Positions 1 through 13,689 of a DNA stretch of 64,000 nt are shown piece by piece. The notes below the pieces were generated by a model. That model ran no database searches. It had not been told where the DNA came from and saw only the letters and a list, made by a program, of their open reading frames with translations. The position numbers were made by a program, and so were the translations under genes. Each line of letters starts with the position of its first letter. The stretch's first letter is position 1. Source of the DNA: Anthonomus grandis grandis (lineage: Eukaryota; Arthropoda; Insecta; Coleoptera; Curculionidae). The stretch covers positions 8,942,938 to 9,006,937 of the forward strand of contig NC_065555.1 of assembly GCF_022605725.1 (NCBI RefSeq), in the 5' to 3' direction.

Positions 1-3000
1 GGCATCCAGCAAAAGTTTCCAGATGTTAAAAAATGGATTAACGAATAGAATTAGAAATTCTACGACTATGGAAAGAGTTGCCAATGCATCAATTAAAAAT
101 GGTAAGCAATAGTAAGGCTAAGGAACAAGCAAAATTAGAGCGCAAACAAATTTTACCTTGGTAAATTATTCCCTGGTAATCAATTAATTGACTATATCTA
201 ACCTAATTATTAAAATGTTTTCTCTATGGTTTGATGGCTTTTTAATGGTTTGTAGACTATAGTTTCTTTAACTATGATTCAACACAGCTAAACTTTATCT
301 GTTCTTGTCAGGCTTTGTTAAGATTTTTCAAACGTGGAAAGGAAGTGAGCTAAAGTCCCCAACAAATCGAGACAACGAAAAGTTTAAGAACCTTCCGAAC
401 TGCCTTTTAAACGATACAGAAACTAGTGAGAAAACCGGTGAAAGGTAAATTATAAAAAGTTTGATTTATTTAAAAAAAAATTATTTTGACAAATATTAAA
501 AAAAAAATAAATTCTAGACGCCCTTCAAAAGAAGACGGTTCTGACTCGTCTAAAGATAGTAGCCTACAATCAGACACGAGTGTTGATTCCGAAGATTCTT
601 TTGCCTCTGTGATTTTTGTGCCCAAATCGGATCCTATGTCCCCAATTGGCGGGGCTAGCTTATCGGCAGGACCAGCTTCTCCTCTGCTAAAAGGCACCTG
701 TCATTCCGCCCCACAGTCACCTAGAATTAAGCAATCTAGCTGTCCCACTAGTCCCAGAGTAAAGCAAGTGCCTAATGGTGTTCATCCTTTGACGAAGCAG
801 CTGAGCTCACCTAAGGTAAGTATGTAAATTTCAAATTTTGACAGTATTAATATTAAGTATAAGCGAAAAATACTTTTGAAACTTAGAATTGGTCATAATA
901 TAATATAAAATACTTAATTTTTTTACAAGTAAATAAAGGTCAGTTGGTGTCAAACTCGGATAAAATTTACCATACCACATCTAAAAAAAATTCCTCGAAT
1001 AAATTCAAGTAAATAAATATAGCTATGAATAACTGAAAGTAAGAAAATGCACAATTTTGGAAAATTTCTATGTTGATCAAAACATAATATTATTTTTACA
1101 GTTATTCCAGAAAATTCATTAGCAAACATTGAGTTTCTCTTTTTGTTGAATAGTACTTACCCTGGTAAAAATTAAAAAAAATAATTCCAATAAAAGCAAA
1201 TCTTATTTTGCACTATACCTTTGGGTCTTCGAGCTTCTGTCTTACTAATACAGTAGTAAGTAAAAGCAGAGTAAGGAACAAGGAAACTTTATAATCTAAT
1301 CGTTTAGGAGTCTAATTACCATTCTTTAGCAAAAGTTTTGTTTGATGTTTCTGTAAAATACATATTTTCAAGGCTTGCTGATGTGATCTACTTGCTGATA
1401 TGATAGCCGTTGTGATGTAGCTATATTTAGTACATACATATAACTTGTATATTACTGGTAAATAGTTAATACTGATACTAATGCTTTATCTGCGCTAGTA
1501 AAGTCAGCATGAGCCCAGGTTGGTCAAAAACAGCACCGTTACCAATCCTCAATATTGTATCCAAATTGTCCACAAATACCGCAAATTTTATCACTTTTTC
1601 TCTTCTGACAAACGGAGTTTCCACTTTGCCGGGAATTTTTCTTGCGACCTTTTCAATTTTGTTATTTTCTCGTCTTTACCTATAATTTTTCTTGTGATCT
1701 TTAATTTTTCATTTTCCGCCTTTTTTGAAATACTGGAGATCGACTTTTTTGAAATACTGGAGATAACTCTTAAAAAGTATTCTCCGATTTTCCTTTAATT
1801 TTTAAGGTTTTATCACCACTATCTTCAGGAACTTCTTCCAAACTGAATTCAGAATTAGAAGAATCTGATGACAATCTAGCAACAGTTCCACTTGGCCCTG
1901 GTTCTGGAGTCTCCTGTGTGGGTTCTATGGGTTTCAAAATATTCTGTGATGTATATTCCTGCAATGATAAATCTTTTGGAAGCGTTGTATTTTGACGATT
2001 TTAATTATCTTCAGGGAAAGGTACCAAGTCTTCCTCACAAAACGCATCACGATTAATGGGAAATATTCTGGTGGTCTTAAATCCGATTAGAGCCTTCTCT
2101 ATTGTGGTCACCGTATTGTAGGCATTTCCAAAAACTTCGGCAATATTAGTGTTTTAGATTTTTTCATAATTTTTACTTTTTATGTACTTCATCTACATCA
2201 CATTCTCGGTGGTAGGCAATTTTCAAGGACTTGAAGAAAACTACGTGCAGAGGTTGTGTCCTGTAAGATGTGTGGAGTAAAAGCGATAGTAAATGAATGC
2301 CAGAATTTCGATAAAAACTGTAGGAAGCTAAAGAAGAATGAATTGAATAGTAATTCAATATTAGAAAAATAGGTTGCTTTAGAGTAACATTAGCAAAAAT
2401 CGTAAAATGTTGCAGTTATACGGTAAACTACTCTAGGTAAAAAATCAAATTTCTAACATTTGTATATCGTGCCTGTTAGATCTCAGACCTGATTTTGACA
2501 TTTGACCTGTCGCCTTTCAAATGTCAGAATTGCTTGAAGAATGATATTCTCTTAAAAATGAACTTTATAAGATTTATTTCCTTGATGCATTAAAACAGCA
2601 GGCAATCGAAGTATTTTGACCCTTTTCTTATGATTTGCTTCTCTCCTTTTCTTGTAGACCTTGCAAATGTCTATTTCGACAACGTTGCAGATGCGATAAA
2701 CTTTAAAGTGGTATTTTCCATTAGTAACTCTAGATTATTGGAAAAAATATTCAATTTACATCTGTTGAGTGCGATAACTCTGCTAAAGCTAGTAGCTTGC
2801 GGTTTGGCAAATCTAAGCTGCGAATAATAGTTATTAAACATAGTTGCATTTCATTTTATTTTATTTATTTATACTCCAAAAATTTCGTTGCATAAATTTA
2901 TATAAAAGTACAAAATAATTTTACCACTTTTTTTTTACCACTTTTTTTACAACTTTTTTTACCACTTTTTTTTACCACTTTTTAAAAGGTAATATTACCT

Positions 3001-6000
3001 TTGATTTGCTTAGCCTCATAATTCACTATTCAGATATTTCTATTATTTTCATGTTAAGAAAGTACTAACATTTTTTTTTTAATATTGCAGCCATCAACAG
3101 GATTACTTGTTGTGAATTCGTTTTTTCCGGCAAATGAAAAAAGTACGGATAGCAGTAGATTATCAACGATTCCAAAGTTATTGCCTGAATCAATTCCACC
3201 CTCTAAGAAACAAGACACCAGACTGTTTGCTCAAAAGTATTCTGTACAGCCTATTCCAAAATTCAAGAAAACCAGCCTTAACACACCAAATTTGAACGGT
3301 ATGTTTACAGAGTATATCTATAAAAACATTATTATTAAAAATATATAAATAATAATTATATTTATTCCTTAGACCAAACCAGTATTCCTTTAGTGCCAAC
3401 AGCAAATGCTGTAAGCCCTAGCGATAAGCTATCCCCAGAGAGTTCGGATGCATCTCGAGCGGAGAAACTAAAGACAATTCGTGAAATATTAACGCAAAAA
3501 CCAGGATTTGGCAGAAGGTCAAAGGGTCATTGTCCAATTGTTAGAAAAATATCCGATCCAGACAACAAGGTATATCACTTAATAATTGATTAAACGCACT
3601 TACAAACTACTTACCAATGTCCTCTACACTCTATCTTGGCATCATTATATGTTAGTCGTACCCCAAAGTCAATAAACACTCATAAAATAAAATAATTAAA
3701 ACATTTATAATATTTGACTTGAACAGAGCAGCAGTAGTTTAATTATCAGTTAATATTTAAGGAAAAAAATTAAATATATTATATATTTACATAGATTACA
3801 TTTTAGGACCAAAGTCTTGCCAAACCAATTCCAAAGCTTATGAAACTTGAAATCTTCAATCCTGAAGAGGATGACGACAGTGACAATAGTTGCGTTTCTT
3901 CGCCAGACTCAACTGGAAGCGTGGCTAGTGTAAAATCTCGTAATAATAATTGCAGCGTTCCTGAAAAAACGTTTTTATTTCCTGATTTAAAAGTGCAAGG
4001 TAAAATATTATTTATATTCCTCTGGCATTGATTGTAGTATAAAGAACAGTAGAGAAGCCAAAAATATACACACTAAAGCGACGCACAGCTTCAATATCAA
4101 ATTCAAATCAAAGACTCTCTGTAGTTTTTGATTATCTATTGCTATCACGAATAGTGTTTAACAACTTTATATATTGCTTTGTATCAGTTTTTCTATATCA
4201 ACACTCAATCGTTTGACTGCATAATTTCAATTAAAGCTATAACTGTCAAATATCGTAACCCCCATTTTACTTTTATCTCTTAGGGCAGTCTATTAAACTT
4301 TTTTTCTTTCGATATAGTCAGAGACAGTTATTTTGTAATTTTTATATTCTAACAGGTTTTACTACCAGTACAGTGAATTATTTCTTTTAATCTATTTTTT
4401 TTTAAAGAAGCAATATATGTATTATATATATACCAAAGGTTACACAACACTATTTTTAGCAAATACTCGCTATACAGAAACTTTGCTGATTATCGATTAT
4501 TTCATAACAAATAAAACTCTTTGCACTCGGCTGTGTGAACTAGTACATCTAGAAATGGCTCTAGCAATTTACTGGATACTAAAAGTACTTAAACGTGAAT
4601 GAATAGCTTGTCTTTATATTTTTAGAACCGCCTATTTAACTTAAAATATTATATTCTGCTAGATATTCATAATCCAGTTTGTTGCAACAATAAAACATTA
4701 ATTATTGCGTCGACAGACGGGACCGTAATTGCTGGCCACAAACCGATACTTAGTATTAGGTAAAATTATAGTGACCAATATTACATAATTGCTGATAAAA
4801 ATGTTAGTTGCGGTGTGATTTCATTCAAAATTGATTTATACAATAAGTAAATCTGCAAATAGATACAATTTAATAAGTAACATTGTTACTTAGTTAGTTA
4901 TCAGATTTAACGCTTTAACTCAATTATGTTTAGAATTGTTTGATTGGGAGGCCATCAAATAAAACGCTCATAATAACTGAACCGAAAACTTCATTAGTTA
5001 GCAACATAAATAACTTTTATATTTTGTAACCTAATAAATACATTTTTCATTTCTTTTAATCGACATTTTCTTTTATAATCGGTGGGAATTCAATTCTAAT
5101 TACCATTAAAGATTCTTATTTATACTGTAAAAACAAAAGCTTTTATATTTTAGAAAAATCTATAAGTCTCCTAGAAGCAGCTGCAAACGTTGCCTGTAGC
5201 TTAGACGAAGCTGTGGAAAAAGTAATACGTACAAAGGCCAAAGCGAAACTGCCTGTAGATGTTTTCTCTATTTTACATAGACGGTGAGAATGTTGCAATA
5301 AAATAATGGTTCAGTTATAAAACCTTTCATTTCTATTTATTAGGCTGTCATCAGACAAAACGCCTATATTAAACGAAGAAGAAGATGCGATTGATGATAC
5401 TCCCAGGATATCAAGCGAAACATGGAACGAAGAATGTCATAAGCATCTTACAGCATTTGCAGATAAATTAAGTGAAAAGCTTATGAAGGAACTGGATGAA
5501 TATCAACTTACGGTAAATAATAATGATGATGCAAGTTAGAGAATTATTAAATTTTAAATGCAAAATAGACCTTGCTTAAAGGAACTATTTATTGATATGG
5601 TGAGTTCGGATTTATAAAGTTTATTAAATACTACGCCAAAGAAAGAAATAAAATTGACCTAATTTAAAATTTTAGACAATCAAAGGAATCCAGCAAGCGA
5701 AGTTGTGTGTGACTAAACTTTACCTAATTTTCTAGGGTAAAAATTAAAATGCTTATCAATATCACTTTTTTTCTTTTTCTAGCTTTTCGAGTTTTTAAAA
5801 AGTAGATTTCTATTTTATGAATCTTTTTCTTGAGATATAGAAGGCCTAAACGATTATTATTAGAAAATCTAAGATATGAGGTACGGTATTTGCAGCTAGG
5901 GCATATGATGAAAATAAGTTTTGCCACCAGTTATTCATGCCGATTAGGCCAACTTAGCTTTTCAGTGCGGAAATTAATGTAGACATTACATTAACAAATT

Positions 6001-9000
6001 AATTACAACTTAAAAAGAGGCTGCTAGTTTTTCTTATACTCCTCCTCTATTAACTAAAATTTACTTGCTTTATAATAAATACCTGTTAAGTTATCTAAGA
6101 ATCGTATTTTGAAGCGTGAAACACGAATTAAGGAGAATCTCAAAGAGTAGCCGTTAAAATGAATACGTATGCCCATTTTCACATAATCTATTGCTATCTA
6201 ATAATTACTTTTTAAAACAGTACATTCCTGTTTAGATATCCAGTGCTGAAAAAAGGTAAATTATTCAAACGGATATAAATTAATAGTCGTAGAAAAAGTG
6301 TAGACTAACACGTGTATGAATTTCTATACTTTTAATAAAATATATTACAAGTGTTTAGAATTTTTATCAATTTGTTTCATTATTATAGAATAAATGATAT
6401 AGTATCCAGTAATTCCACAATACATATCAATGGTTTGGGTAAATGTAGGTTGTACCATGAGATTCTTTCTGGTGATCATAGACTTTATAATTTCGTGAAA
6501 CTTATCACAAAGTCTTGTTTTATTATGTCTGTTTTAAGTACTTTTATACTATAAAAGTCTAATTATAGATTTTTCTGTACTTTGTTTTGACATCCTTAAA
6601 TTTGGAGAGCGTTTTGGCTTTTTGTTTATAGATAGATAAAAAAACCAATCATAAGTAAGTAAGTCTCTGTCCAACTTTTAGCTAAAACTCATTGGTCCTC
6701 TCACACGAGTGATGGCTTAAAAAAACACATATTTGCAAGGAATAGAGTAAAGACTTCGAAACTTTAAGGAATAGTATGTTCTGTAACAAGTCTGGAATAA
6801 GCAACATTTTATAAGAGTAAAAACCTTCATCGGTGAAACGAGCGTGGAATTTTGGGTTCCATACAAATCCTTTTTAGTGTTTTTTTCATTCATCTTCTTT
6901 TGAATAGTTTACATTTTTATCTCCAGTTTTAAAACACGACTGTTAGATGACCCCACCCTACAGATATATATTTTTGATGTTTGAATCCTTCTTTTTTACA
7001 TCCAGGGATCTTAATTCATGTTTTGAAGCATGACTTTTAGATGGCACCACAGGTGGTCATGTCTAAACAAGTAAAGGATTAAATATTTTCGCACTGGTTA
7101 CAGAATGAACCTATTCCCTTTTCAAAAGCATATCGGCAGGCAAAAATAAGTAATATGGCGTAATAAGATTGGTATAAAAAAATTATTATTTTTCAATGGT
7201 CTTAGATCTAATTTACAAAAATGTGTTGACAACTAAAATGTTAGCTAATTCATCCTGCTACATTATAGAAATTAACCCAGAATGGTAATGCATATGTGGA
7301 TTACAGGTGGATGTAGTTATTTTATTAAAATAACTCATTTAAATTTATAAGAGCTCTAAAACCTTCAAAACCTAATTTAATTTAATAAAATATTAATATT
7401 TTTTACTGTTTCAGATTGACAACATTGATGATCCTTATATTCATCGACTAAGCGAAGAACTGCACGACCTTTCCGTTTTGAGTGACGAAATTCAAAAACA
7501 AAATGAATACCTGACGCACCTCTCCCAAAAGAATCACAACAACTGCCAAAAATGCAAAAAACTTTTGGAATGTATTTGTCGGACTAAAAGTGTAAATAGT
7601 TCAGTGTCGAAATCGAAACCGGCTATTAGCCTTAATTGTAACGGGTATGTAAATATAAAAAATGATGAACATATAAATGGAAAACATTTAGACAATTATT
7701 ACGCTTTGTACAATAATACTAATGGGGACCAATGCGAGAGGCATAAATTTGGCGAAAATATAGACAACGATGATTTAAAAAAGAAGCAAGGAAACAGCAG
7801 ATCTATAATTAAAAAGGGAAGTTCATCTTCGGAATCATTTGATTCCAGTGATAAAGGTAGGTATTATAGATAGACGCTAAAGTTTTAAATGCCTTATTAT
7901 TGTTTTAGTTTGCTAGTTGCTAGCTGTTTTATCTCTACTAAATAGAATATTTACTAAAGACAAATACTTTTATTAACTATGCTTGCAAATGCAAAAAATA
8001 TAGGTCTTATCGCTGAACGTTAGGTTAGACTATGAATAAGATTTTGATCCTCTCTGATTATTTGATTATAGTCCAAATTTTTTTAACTAATATAAGTAGT
8101 GACTTTATTATGATCAACAATCTGCCTCATGTGTCTCCATAAGTCGAAGACTGTAAGATCTGGGAATAAAGGTATAGTAAATTAAATATTATAAAAAATA
8201 TTTAAAAAGGTAAAATAATCAATATTACGGAAAAGCAGTCGTAACTTACAACAAAAAATCGGACTTCAAATATTTGTACTTAAATACTTTGGTCTAGTTG
8301 TATACGAATGTTCTAATCGTTAATATTCTTAAAGTATCCAATAACCAGAACTACATACTTCGGGTTAATTCTAGCATTAAATGCATATAAATGGAAATTA
8401 TTGTTTTTTTTCCACTTTTATCACTTATAAAGATTTGTGCTTATTTCAACTTTTTCATCAATAATTATTTTCAAATTTACCATTCATACCATCTGGTAAA
8501 GTATGTCTTATCCTGTCTTATCCTCAACAACTTATCCGTAAAATCACTTATAATCTAACTTGAACTTAGAGAAACCTTACTTAACTACTACTTAAATACA
8601 TTAAGTGATTAATTTTTTCTCGTCTAATAATGCATCTGTATTATAATAATTAAACTTAAGTTTTTCTATTTAACCAAACCAAGAAAATTATCGAAGAAAC
8701 ATTTTTTTCTTAATTTATGATGGCCATCCAGTTTTTTGCCAAGAAGTGCTTTCAGGTGAAAAAATACTTTGCTTTTGGAAAACCTTTGTCTAGTGCAACA
8801 TTCTAAGCATACTAGGCAATGGTGCCTTTTCATCGTCTTATTGAATTTTAAACTTGAAACTTGATCGTTTAACTTATGGAAATTTTTTAAATATTTTTAA
8901 TAATAAGTATTGCCAGGTCTTCTTCTTTCATCTATTATCAATTGATTCGACTGAAGGAGCTAAAAATTAAACTAATTTAGGCGAATTCCAAGTCGCAGAT

Positions 9001-10691
9001 TTCTAAATCCATGTATATCAAGGTTGATCGCCACATCCATCCTTTGTTTGATTGTGATCACCAGTTTGTCACTCTCATATACCCCAAGAACCAAAATATG
9101 TATGCGATATTTAGCACATTTCTTTTTTTTCCTACATTACAAAAGTACAACTTCCTTAGTTCTTTTTGATTTTATTAAAAGTAATACCAAAATATACATT
9201 TCTGATATTAATTCCAGGTAGTGATAGTAGCAACTCACAACTCTCCAGTGGCGCTACCTCGATTAACTTTGGGGGACAGTCCATAGCTTCCTCAGTAACA
9301 GACTTGACAGGCGATTCTAGAGACAGCTGCAGCAATGGTGGTAGCACGGCATCTCTAATCTCGGTGGATTCAAAAAGCAAAACGAAACCTAGCGTTATAG
9401 ATAGGTTAAGTCCAGGAAATTTAAAGAGAAGGGATCCGTCTGGTCTTAGTGACGTTTCTGCAGATTCATGGCCATCGGAAGAAGTTGGAGGAGAAATAAT
9501 TTATCATAGGTACGTTTACACAAGGTTACATTTTCATTAAATTGGTTAAAAAAAAACTATATCAAATACAGAGTACCTTATAGCTTCAGTTTATATAAAA
9601 TCAAGAGTTCTTATGGGAAGTTCTATAAGGAGTAATCGGACATGCAAGTGCGATACCTCATTTTAAAGGCAATTAAAAATACTTTTTAAAAATAAGAAAA
9701 TCCAATATGGGGCCCATAAGAAAAAATAAAGTTGATCATGATCGAAAAAAAATGTGTCATGTTGTAGAGCATAAAAAGTGGCAATGAAAAACTGTTTTTA
9801 GTTTTCCGATATCTCTTATCTCTTTAAATAAATTTGTTAGAAGGTAAAAATGATTTTGAGAAAATTCGTTTTTTTTTTTGGATATCTCCAGAAGTATCCG
9901 GAATTTTAAAATTTTTTAAACGTCATTTTATTAAGCTCCAAATTGCGCAACTTGGCCTCCATTTAACCGACCCCGTAACCCTACGGTTTCCGAGGTCCAA
10001 ATGGTCACCCTCGAATTTGGGACACCCTGTACAGTACCTGAACAGTTTTTTTGGTCAAAAAATATGGTATAACAAATACACCTAAAATTTTTTATATTGT
10101 TTTTTTGGTTCAATTTTTCAAGCATTCACACACGATTATAATACGAAATATGACTTCAGGCTCTATAGGATTTTTTTTCAAACTCACACCTTCCTAGAAA
10201 AATCATCAATCAATCAATCAGCATTTCTGTGGCCTACTGCCTGTTATGTCAGTTTTGGAAACATTATTGTAATTTTATTTTGGTAAGTTTGCCTTGGTAC
10301 ATATGCCAATATCCTTTTAATTATTGGCATTTAAAAAGTGAGGTTTAAGGTGAAGTTTTAACATTTTTAAACGAATATTATGAAATACCTTCTTAAAAAC
10401 TAATAATTTCATTTCGTAAATAATTACAGTCAAAATGTTTATTGCTTACTCGTCTTAGAATTAGTACTCTTGACGTCATATGCTTCAAATTTTAAATAAG
10501 ATCACTAAATCTAAAAGTTTAAAATTTAGTTAAGATATATATTGTTTTGCAGATACTATCATGTATTTCGACAAGGTGAGCTGGAGAAGTTAATCGAAAA
10601 ATACGTTGAAGATCTGCACGTGGTGTCTTCTACGTACGAACACGCTAGCTGGTGCATCATAGCCGAAAAAGTTCAAATTTGGACTATCTGA
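1..10691 (+). CDS. TRMT9B: tRNA methyltransferase 9B-like protein, 3' eleven exons (5' end outside window)
   Basis: Coding exons read by splice sites and frame are 1-101 (partial), 312-444, 518-815, 3091-3298, 3373-3569, 3807-3999, 5154-5283, 5344-5512, 7415-7856, 9218-9509 and 10553-10691 (TGA stop). All have GT/AG boundaries and all junction phases agree, giving 766 residues before the stop. The last exon encodes RYYHVFRQGELEKLIEKY followed by a strand ending CIIAEKVQIWTI, which I recognise as the closing segment of the Trm9/ALKBH8/TRMT9B methyltransferase fold. The preceding ~700 residues are a long Ser/Pro/Asp-rich, probably disordered insert with repeated SPR(I/V)KQ motifs, an acidic EEDDDSD patch and a helical, coiled-coil-like stretch in exons 7-9. 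The SAM-binding N-terminal part lies upstream of the window. The family methylates wobble uridine side chains in tRNA; the fly member restrains neuromuscular synapse growth. Family assignment rests mainly on the last exon. Confidence 0.72.
1440..2340 (-). pseudogene. Degraded pogo/Tigger-type (CENP-B-like DDE) transposase, C-terminal part
   Basis: Read on the minus strand, the stretch from about 2340 down encodes the family signature HTSYRTQPLHVVFFKSLK, which matches the usual 'hTSHRTQPLDvxFFgPLK' block after the DDE core. After a short break come IAEVFGNAYNTV, then IEKALIGFKTTRIFPINRD and FCEEDLVPFPEDN, the standard downstream blocks. Next is a Ser/Glu-rich tail (1770-1964) and a cysteine-containing segment resembling the C-terminal CxxC...W..C finger, ending near 1440-1500. 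Frameshifts and stops interrupt it in several places, so it is inactive. The N-terminal DNA-binding and catalytic parts are missing. It lies antisense inside the host intron, which is common for tolerated insertions. Confidence 0.75.
2921..2985. repeat. T-rich tandem repeat
   Basis: About five imperfect copies of a 12-17 base unit of the form TTACCACTTTTTTT stand in tandem, one with ACAAC instead of ACCAC. They sit about 105 bases before the 3' splice site of the exon at 3091. Slippage of a polypyrimidine-containing unit is the simplest origin. Confidence 0.8.
4000..5153 (+). other. Intron of the TRMT9B-like gene
   Basis: AT-rich intron from the GTAAAA donor at 4000 to the TTTTAG acceptor before 5154. 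The plus-strand open frame at 4417-4602 has no splice signals that would place it in the mRNA and no recognisable domain. I see nothing else here. Confidence 0.7.
5513..7414 (+). other. Intron of the TRMT9B-like gene
   Basis: A 1.9-kb intron from GTAAAT to TTTCAG. No convincing coding segment, RNA gene or repeat was found. Several GTCTC/CATGT-containing stretches at 6650-7080 look like very old repeat DNA but cannot be classified. Confidence 0.65.
7857..9217 (+). other. Intron of the TRMT9B-like gene
   Basis: A 1.36-kb intron from GTAGGT to ATTCCAG. The sequence is AT-rich with no supported feature. The open frame at 9024-9221 is not supported by splice signals. Confidence 0.65.
9580..10031. 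mobile_element. One end of a TACAGGGTGTCCCAAA-type DNA transposon remnant
   Basis: The sequence ending at 10031, TTTGGGACACCCTGTA, is the reverse complement of the terminal motif TACAGGGTGTCCCAAA found on many insect Tc1/mariner-like and MITE elements. The preceding ~100 bases have the GC-richer coding-like texture (GACCCCGTAACCCTACGG) often seen just inside such ends. A matching left end is not clear; ATACAGAGTACC near 9568 is a weak candidate. It lies in the last intron (9510-10552) of the TRMT9B-like gene. Extent is uncertain. Confidence 0.45.
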
Positions 10692-12924
10692 CCGTCGTCT
10701 ACTTCTATAGCTTTAATTATAGCGCATGATCGGTCTTTTCGCACAATGTACATTTCTAAAATAAGGATTTGGATAGCTTTGGACTTTTAATTTTTCATCA
10801 GCAATAAGGCCGACAAATTTAATGTAAATCTATATAAGAATAAGTAGTAGTTCGGTTAATATAATAAACATATCTAAAAAATTATATAATTCGGTTTAAA
10901 AGTTTTGCTATAATATAGTTGCGTGCTTTTGAAAAAAAAGCTATAGTCTCCACAAGTGCCATTTAATGCAAGCAGTAAGTGTATATTTGAAAATTTAATA
11001 GGTTCAAAGCTATACAATCTTAGAAATATTTATTGTAAATATATTCATAGTATACATTTTACAAAACTCTAATTTCTAAAGTTTTCGAGTTAGTTCACAA
11101 GTTAGAATTGATACTTACAAAAAGCAAAAATATAATTGCAAATACTATGTTTTCAAAATATCCCTTATGTTAACAATTGACATGTTTCAAATAAATTAAA
11201 TGAATTATTATACCTTACATAAGTTCTTAACTAATCCTATAGTGTATAAAAACCCTATTATCACATTATTCCCTAGGTTTCTCTGGACTATTTAAAAGAT
11301 TAGAAAAAGGCCAAGTCTACTTTAAATAGAGTCAACGATATATATCAGTCAGATATTGATTTAAAAATATCCGTATATTCTATTACAAATGTATATACAA
11401 GGTGGCGGATCAAAAACGAAGCAAAGGTAATTACGGACAGTACGAAGTTATTAATCATATTAATATTCGCAAATTTAAAACTGTTCTAATCTCTCAATAA
11501 TTAATATCATTGTTAAATAGGTTGCAGCCTGTAAAATGATATAAAATATTTTTGACAGGATAAAACTAATCTTTAAATAATTAAAAAGTAAAATAAAGAA
11601 AACAATATAGAGAAAAAAATTTAATTAACAAGCCGAAAGATAATAAGTATTAAAATTTTTAAAGGATCAGACAGTTTCTGAGTAAATATTACTAAGTATT
11701 AGCCTTCTTGCCATCATGTAAAGGTCCTCTGATGGATCTGCAAGCGATTTTATTCGACCTTGATTCTAGTCTAGGAGTGCTTCAAAAATCAATCAAATTG
11801 CTAGTCAATCATTATCGTAAAAGTGTTTTATATATTTTATTATAGCGGGTTTGGACGGGCGAGAAGACTTCTCTTCACAAATAAAAATGCCAACCTTTTG
11901 TCAAGAATTATGCATTTAAAATTATTAATTATTTAAAAATATACCAAGGTTTTGTAATTGTAAAAATAACAATAAGTGTGCCTTATCCATTTTAATTATG
12001 CATTTATTGGACATAAGTATAGTATCAATAAATAAAAGTGAAATTACAATTATTTAAAATGAAATATAAAGGAGCTAAATTTTTAATTCACAGTAACAAA
12101 AAAGTGTTTTCAAAAAATTGTCTCTCCAATTTTCTCAGCAAATGATACTGTGCTAGCATACATATATCTTTATATCATTGTGTACTAGTAGCTTAGTTCG
12201 ATAACACCAATAATATTACCTCTGCCAAATGACACCTATATATTTACTGCTCTCCCTACATGAACCTGAGCATCAGATCAATTTTATTCAACATCTTTGA
12301 GTCTCACGTTGCTTCTAGGTCAGCATACATATTTCTTTAGACTTTTAATCATATATGTGCATCTATCTTCTTATTTTTATTTATGTGGGTACAATTTCAC
12401 CTGCTATATCTCTTATTTAGTGGGTGGTAGCTTTTTCATACTATCTACAAAAGTTTACACTGTGATCCCTAAAATATATCATAGTCCTATTTACCACACT
12501 ATATGTAATATTAAGAGATCATTTCAATAAACTACCAGTAAAATACTATTAACATTTTTAGAAGAAGTGTTTATAGAATGAAAAAAATATTGCAGGTGCT
12601 CATAGAATATGCATATTTAAATACATTTGTAAACCTAATTTTCGTTTAAAATTCAAAGAGTTTGATCAACAAAAAAGAAAATGAAAGAAGAAAGTTCTTT
12701 TAAAATTTAGACCTCGTTCAAGGGCTTAGATTTCCTCTTAATTATTATAAGTAAAAAAATATAGAAGTAGTTTTTACAGGTTGGTGTGGAGGGAACAATA
12801 TACCTTGTACCCTATTATATATAAGTAGTAATTATGTCCTGAGCTAGTTTTTAACAACAACACGAACAACAATTTAAACCGTATGTACAATCATAATAAA
12901 CTACAAAAAAATATTTGAAGTAAC

Positions 12925-13005
<81 letters not shown>

Positions 13006-13680
13006 GATAAATTATCTTTACATTATTATCATTTCTCAAATCGTCTTTTAGATAATAGATATTCGTTACTCACAGGTTTACACAATAAGGGTATGGATAA
13101 CTCGGTTTGACACTTCATGAAATAGGATAATATAGGTTCAAGAACATGGTCCAATAATATTCAAATTGCAAATATAATTACATCATATATAAAAAATAAA
13201 TACATCATTCCCTGAAACTTATTTTTCAGCCTTTTACTTGCAATGGCGTTTTTATTTCTTATTTTAAAGACCCTTTCAGGAACTTTAAAGATTCAATAAA
13301 ACTGCTGTAAATTGATATTTCGATCTGGAATATAATTCTTACCAATATTATAAATAATAATGTTCCTCTTTCTTTATTGAGCTACCAAGGGCTGACCAAG
13401 TTCTTAGTGGTTTATATTGGTAAAAATATAACTATTTTTATGATATATTCAATATTGTCAGTATTAAAAAAATCGAACATTCTAATAGTTTATTCATTAG
13501 CCGTATTTAGATGTAAGTGATTAGCGCAGTTTACATTAATACATTATTTTGCGTGGCCTATAGCCCAGCCCCTCTATGTATTTTTTTTTTTAAATATTGT
13601 CCACTACGCAAATGATGCAATTTTCATTTTATACTTTAATAAATCTTATTATTTCAACTTCTAATTAAATCTTAACACGT
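10692..13680. other. 3' UTR of the TRMT9B-like gene and intergenic DNA
   Basis: After the stop at 10691, AATAAA hexamers occur at about 10863 and 11190 and either could direct polyadenylation. Beyond that the sequence is AT-rich and noncoding except for the AAT microsatellite at about 12925-13005. The open frames here are short and lack any recognisable domain. Confidence 0.6.
12922..13005. repeat. AAT trinucleotide microsatellite
   Basis: About 27 uninterrupted copies of AAT run from just after 12921 to about 13005. The minus-strand reading gives a spurious poly-tyrosine frame, which is not a gene. Confidence 0.95.
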
Positions 13681-13689
13681 CGTTTTCAT

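Larger units (their letters stand above)
816..3090 (+). other. Intron of the TRMT9B-like gene
   Basis: This 2.3-kb intron lies between the GTAAGT donor at 816 and the TTGCAG acceptor at 3085-3090. It carries a degraded pogo-type transposase on the opposite strand and a T-rich tandem repeat close to the acceptor. I see no further exon on the plus strand. Confidence 0.75.

Noticed and set aside
12851..13039. Minus-strand frame with a long poly-tyrosine run
   Set aside because: It is simply the AAT microsatellite translated; no gene signal around it.
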